A DNA stretch of 35,169 nt, taken from assembly GCA_902826865.1 (NCBI GenBank), contig CADEGN010000057.1, positions 1-35,169 on the forward strand, read 5' to 3'. A model generated the notes under the pieces. The model saw nothing but the letters and a program-made list of their open reading frames with translations, did no database searches and was not told where the DNA came from. Below are positions 31,843-35,169 of the stretch, piece after piece; the first letter of the stretch is position 1; each line of letters opens with the position of its first letter. A program made the position numbers and the translations under genes. The stretch is from an uncultured Myxococcales bacterium (GTDB lineage Bacteria > Myxococcota_A > Polyangia > Nannocystales > Nannocystaceae).

Positions 31843-33618
31843 ATGTCGCACCCATGCACCCCCAGCCGTCGGCGACGGCTCCTACCCATCTTGCTCACCG
31901 TTTGCGCCCTACCGGGTTGTTACAGCGGCCGCGGGGCGGGCGGCCAAAACGGCGGCCCGGATGCAGGCAGCGGGGACGGCGGCTCCGATGACGCAGGGGG
32001 CGGCGACTCGGGCGGGATCGGAGGGTGCGCTTCGGACGGAGCCAGCATTTCGCCCCTGCGGCGCCTTTCCGAGCGGCAGTACCGCAACACGTTGCGTGAC
32101 GTGTTCGCGCCGGCCGGGATCGACGTTGAGACCGAGGTCGCTGACGAACTCACGCGCATCCCGCCCGACGATGGCGAGCTGAGCTTTCGGATCGTCGACG
32201 CGCGCGTGTCCGAGATGCATGCACGCGCGTGGTATCGCCTGGCCAGCGCGCTTTCGCAGACGGTCACATCCGACCCGGCGAAGCTGGCCGCAGTCGCGGG
32301 CGATTGCGCAACGGTGGCCGCGCCGACTGCCGCCTGCATCGACGCGTTTCTTGACGACTTTGGCCTCCGCGCGTTTCGCCGCCCGCTCGACGCGACCGAG
32401 CGAGCGCACTACCAAGACATCGCCGCCGGGGCGCCCGATGGGGTCGAGGCGATGCGCAGCATCATCTTTTCGCTCCTGCTCGCCCCCCCGTTTCTCTACC
32501 ACGTCGAAGTGGCGGGCGAAGGCGACGACGCCAATTTCGAGCTCGACGGCTACGCCCTGGCGTCTCGGCTGTCCTTTCACTTCTGGCAGAGCACACCTGA
32601 CGCCGAGTTGCTCGCCGCCGCGGCCGACGGTTCGATCTTGACGGACGAAGGTTATGCCGCCCAGCTCGATCGCGTGTTCGAGGATTCGCGCACGCAGATC
32701 ACAGTCGAACGATTCTACGACGAGTGGCTGCAACTCGGGTGGATGACACAGTTCCCGGATACCCCAGCGTTTGCGACCTTTGCCGAGGGCACAACCATTG
32801 GCGATCCAGACGCCGACCATATCGCCGCCGCGCAGGCGGAGATCCATGCGCTTGTGCGGCACTACACCTTCGCCAACGATGGGACGCTGGCAGATGTGCT
32901 GCTCACCGACCGGGTGTTTACCACCTCGCCGCACCTTGCCGCGCTCTACGGTTCGGAGGTGTGGGACGGTACATCGGATCCGCCGGCGATGCCTGCGGGC
33001 CAACGCGCCGGGATCGTCACCCGCGTGGGCTTCTTGCTGACCGGTGACCAGGAAAGTCATCCGATGCATCGCGGCGCGTCGATTCGTCGTCGGCTCATGT
33101 GTGAGGAGCTGCCCACGCCCGATCCCGCGCAGCTTCCCCCCGGTGCCCTCGACCAACCACCGGTCACCGAAGATCAAACGACGCGCCAACGTTACGAAGC
33201 GAAGACGGCGGATGCCGTGTGCGCCGGCTGCCATAGCACGATCAATCCGCCCGGATTCGTGCTTGAGCAGTACGACGCGATCGGTCGCTTCCGCACGGAG
33301 GAGCTCGTCATCGACAGTCTGTCGGGCGAGGTGCTTGCCACGCTGCCGATCGATAGCTCCGCCACGCCCAGGCTCGACGGTAGCGATACGGTTGTTTCTA
33401 CCGCCACAGACCTCAGCCAGCAGATCGTCGACAGCGGCAAACTCGAGGGTTGCTTCGCCAAGCAGTACTTCCGCGCCACCTTCGGGCGCAACGAGGACGA
33501 GAGCGACGCCTGTGTGATCGGACAGATCGAGACCACCCTCGTCGACGGTGGGTCTGTGCGCGATGCGCTGCGCGAGATCGCCGCCGCGCCTCTCTTTCGC
33601 AGCCGGAGGGTGATGTGA
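31843..33618 (+). CDS. DUF1592/DUF1588/DUF1585 lipoprotein with one CxxCH
   Basis: A 591-residue protein with a clear lipoprotein signal (RRRRLLPILLTVCALPGC, Cys26) and a Gly/Asp/Ser linker (27-62). Domains follow the family order: DUF1587 SPLRRLSERQYRNTLRDVF (70-88), DUF1595 with FRRPLDATERAHYQD, DUF1592 with YALASRLSFHFWQSTPDAELL (237-257), DUF1588 with HRGASIRRRLMCEELP and CAGCH (460-464), then DUF1585 from about 510. A GGAGGGAG Shine-Dalgarno precedes the ATG. Its stop overlaps the next start (TGATG). It is closer to the family norm than the paralogue at 25610. One haem may bind at CAGCH, but no other haem ligand is evident. Confidence 0.92.
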   Translation: MSHPCTPSRRRRLLPILLTVCALPGCYSGRGAGGQNGGPDAGSGDGGSDDAGGGDSGGIGGCASDGASISPLRRLSERQYRNTLRDVFAPAGIDVETEVADELTRIPPDDGELSFRIVDARVSEMHARAWYRLASALSQTVTSDPAKLAAVAGDCATVAAPTAACIDAFLDDFGLRAFRRPLDATERAHYQDIAAGAPDGVEAMRSIIFSLLLAPPFLYHVEVAGEGDDANFELDGYALASRLSFHFWQSTPDAELLAAAADGSILTDEGYAAQLDRVFEDSRTQITVERFYDEWLQLGWMTQFPDTPAFATFAEGTTIGDPDADHIAAAQAEIHALVRHYTFANDGTLADVLLTDRVFTTSPHLAALYGSEVWDGTSDPPAMPAGQRAGIVTRVGFLLTGDQESHPMHRGASIRRRLMCEELPTPDPAQLPPGALDQPPVTEDQTTRQRYEAKTADAVCAGCHSTINPPGFVLEQYDAIGRFRTEELVIDSLSGEVLATLPIDSSATPRLDGSDTVVSTATDLSQQIVDSGKLEGCFAKQYFRATFGRNEDESDACVIGQIETTLVDGGSVRDALREIAAAPLFRSRRVM

Positions 33619-35169
33619 TGACGATGCGAAACACCCGGCGCATGTTCCTGCGCTCGGCCAGCGGGCTGGCCCTGGGGCTTCCACTGCTGCCCTCGCTGTT
33701 GCCGCGATCCGTGCGGGGCGGCGGGCTCAGTCGCCCGCGTCGGTTCATTGCCGTGCAGTCGCAGAGCGGGCAGATGGTCGGCGACTTCTATCCGACCTGG
33801 ACGCCGCCCGGTTACCAGCTACGCGATCAGATGTACGGGGGACCGCGGGCCGACGGCACCACGGCCCTGTCGACAACAGTGCCCGGCAGCACTGCCAAAT
33901 GGGCACCACTGTCCGACTTCAGCGGCCAGGACCTCAGCCAGGTCCTGCCGGCGTCGCTGCAGCCGTACTTTTCCAAGCTGCTATTGCTGCGTGGGATCGA
34001 CCACATCCAAGGGGTGGGCCACAACACGGGCGCGATGCTCGGCGACTACGCCAACTGCAGCAACGTGGGCGAGTTCGAAACCCGTGGTCTTGCGGCGATG
34101 CCCACGATCGATCAGGTGTTGGCGTACAGCCCAGCGTTTTACACGTCGGATCCGCGGGTACGCTCGATTTGTTTGGCCACGGGCAGCCCGTCGTCCATCT
34201 CTGACGGCAACTACGGCGTGGCGGGCAGCCCGATCGAGAACTTGCCGGCCTACGTCGAGCCGCACGACCTTTGGGCCGATCTGTTCGGCGAATTTATGGA
34301 TCCGGACATGCCGACCGAGCACCCCAACCGTCGCTTGGTCAACGCGGTCTACGACGACTATTCGCGGCTACGCGTGAACAGCCGGCTCAGCGCCGACGAT
34401 CGCGCGACGCTCGACCGTCACATGACGTTTCTCGACGATATTGAGAAGGAGCTGGCCAGCGGAATCGCGGCCGGCTGCATGAAACCCGCGGAGCCGCCGA
34501 GCTTCGGGATCCAATACCCGTACCAAGAGGTCAGCAGCGTCGAAGCAATGCAGCAGTGGGTCGGCCTGTTGGCCGATATCGCCTGTGCCGCGATTCGCTG
34601 CGATCTCACCCGCATCGTGACGTTCAAAGCCCAAATGGGCATCACGGACGCGAACGGCGCTCCGATCCACAGCTATCACAACAGCGCCGGCGTGGCTGGC
34701 GACTGGCACGACTTCGCCCACTCCGCCGGCGAGAGTACACAAGCCCGCGCGAACATGGTGTCGCTCAACCGCTGGGTTGTGACGGCCGTCTTCCAGCGCT
34801 TCCTCGAGCAGCTCGATGTCGAGGAGATCGATGGCGAGACGTATCTCGACAACAGCCTCGTCTATGACAACAACTATCTGTCGATGGATCACTACAACAT
34901 CGCTCAGCCCACCCTGCTCGCGGGCGGGGCCGGCGGCATGCTGAAGACCGGCCAATACGTCGACTACACCCAGATGACCCATGATTATGCCAACGATGGG
35001 CTCGGGGACTGGGGCGTGCTCATTCCGGGCATCCCGCACAATCGGCTGCTCGTGACGATTCTCCAGGCGATGGGTCTCTCGCCGCAGGACTACGAGGTCA
35101 ACGGCGCGCCGGGATACGGGCACACGGAGATGTTCGCGACCCCGTACAACTGGCCGACCGACGCGTACG
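33618..35169 (+). CDS. DUF1552 exported protein, 3' end cut by window edge
   Basis: The frame is open from ATG 33618 to the right edge (517 codons, no stop), so the gene is incomplete. The Tat-type signal MRNTRRMFLRSASGLALGLP precedes DUF1552: FIAVQSQSGQMVGDFYP, LLLRGIDHIQGVGHN, AADDRATLDRH-like helix (YDDYSRLRVNSRLSADDRA), and LRIVTF-type TRIVTFKAQMG. At the family signature it reads HDFAHS (364-369), not HxxSHH. Where copies 1 and 2 have TTEMGDGDPH this one has YDNNYLSMDH. It is already longer than those copies and only distantly related to them. Start and upstream stop overlap as TGATG, so it is translated together with the DUF1592 lipoprotein. Confidence 0.88.
   Translation, partial: MTMRNTRRMFLRSASGLALGLPLLPSLLPRSVRGGGLSRPRRFIAVQSQSGQMVGDFYPTWTPPGYQLRDQMYGGPRADGTTALSTTVPGSTAKWAPLSDFSGQDLSQVLPASLQPYFSKLLLLRGIDHIQGVGHNTGAMLGDYANCSNVGEFETRGLAAMPTIDQVLAYSPAFYTSDPRVRSICLATGSPSSISDGNYGVAGSPIENLPAYVEPHDLWADLFGEFMDPDMPTEHPNRRLVNAVYDDYSRLRVNSRLSADDRATLDRHMTFLDDIEKELASGIAAGCMKPAEPPSFGIQYPYQEVSSVEAMQQWVGLLADIACAAIRCDLTRIVTFKAQMGITDANGAPIHSYHNSAGVAGDWHDFAHSAGESTQARANMVSLNRWVVTAVFQRFLEQLDVEEIDGETYLDNSLVYDNNYLSMDHYNIAQPTLLAGGAGGMLKTGQYVDYTQMTHDYANDGLGDWGVLIPGIPHNRLLVTILQAMGLSPQDYEVNGAPGYGHTEMFATPYNWPTDAY

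Noticed and set aside
31909..33684. 591-residue open frame on the minus strand
   Set aside because: It is fully antisense to the DUF1592 lipoprotein, has no recognisable domain and is rich in Arg, Gly and Ala, as expected from high-GC third codon positions.

Overview
The window is GC-rich, gene-dense DNA most likely from a myxobacterium (Myxococcota). I lean to the Nannocystis/Plesiocystis side, but the sequence alone cannot settle the genus. Reasons: two Ser/Thr kinase operons, an FHA-GAF-sigma54 activator, an ECF sigma factor fused in an operon to a kinase, many Cys-rich lipoproteins with Gly/Asp/Ser linkers, paired DUF1592/DUF1552 proteins, and an IF3 gene with an AUC start and a long C-terminal tail, as in the Myxococcus xanthus Dsg protein.

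Layout. (1) 1-7303, minus strand: one tightly packed operon read right to left. It encodes a membrane Ser/Thr kinase, a TPR/coiled-coil envelope protein, an FHA-GAF-AAA+-Fis sigma54 activator and three lipoproteins joined by ATGA overlaps; the last lipoprotein runs off the left edge. (2) 7534-9339, plus: a divergently transcribed acyl-CoA synthetase-like protein with altered active-site motifs. (3) 9523-17589, plus: the housekeeping block tRNA-Val, infC-rpmI-rplT, a terminator, pheS-pheT-ihfA-merR, tRNA-Pro and surE-apt. (4) 17675-20134, minus: a large HTTM membrane protein. (5) 20612-23639, plus: ECF sigma factor, Ser/Thr kinase and TPR protein with overlapping stops and starts. (6) 23654-25474, minus: a beta-helix lipoprotein. 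(7) 25610 to the right edge, plus: an envelope gene cluster DUF1592, DUF1552, DUF1552, orphan lipoprotein, DUF1592, DUF1552 (cut by the window end).

How the genes work together. The housekeeping block supplies translation initiation, ribosomal proteins, Phe charging, IHF and nucleotide salvage. The two kinase operons share a plan: transcription regulator, transmembrane kinase and TPR partner. Each looks like a self-contained envelope-to-transcription signalling unit. The right-hand cluster pairs monohaem-like CxxCH lipoproteins (DUF1592/1588/1585) with Tat-type exported DUF1552 proteins. Its function is unknown, and it is the best candidate here for an undescribed envelope system.
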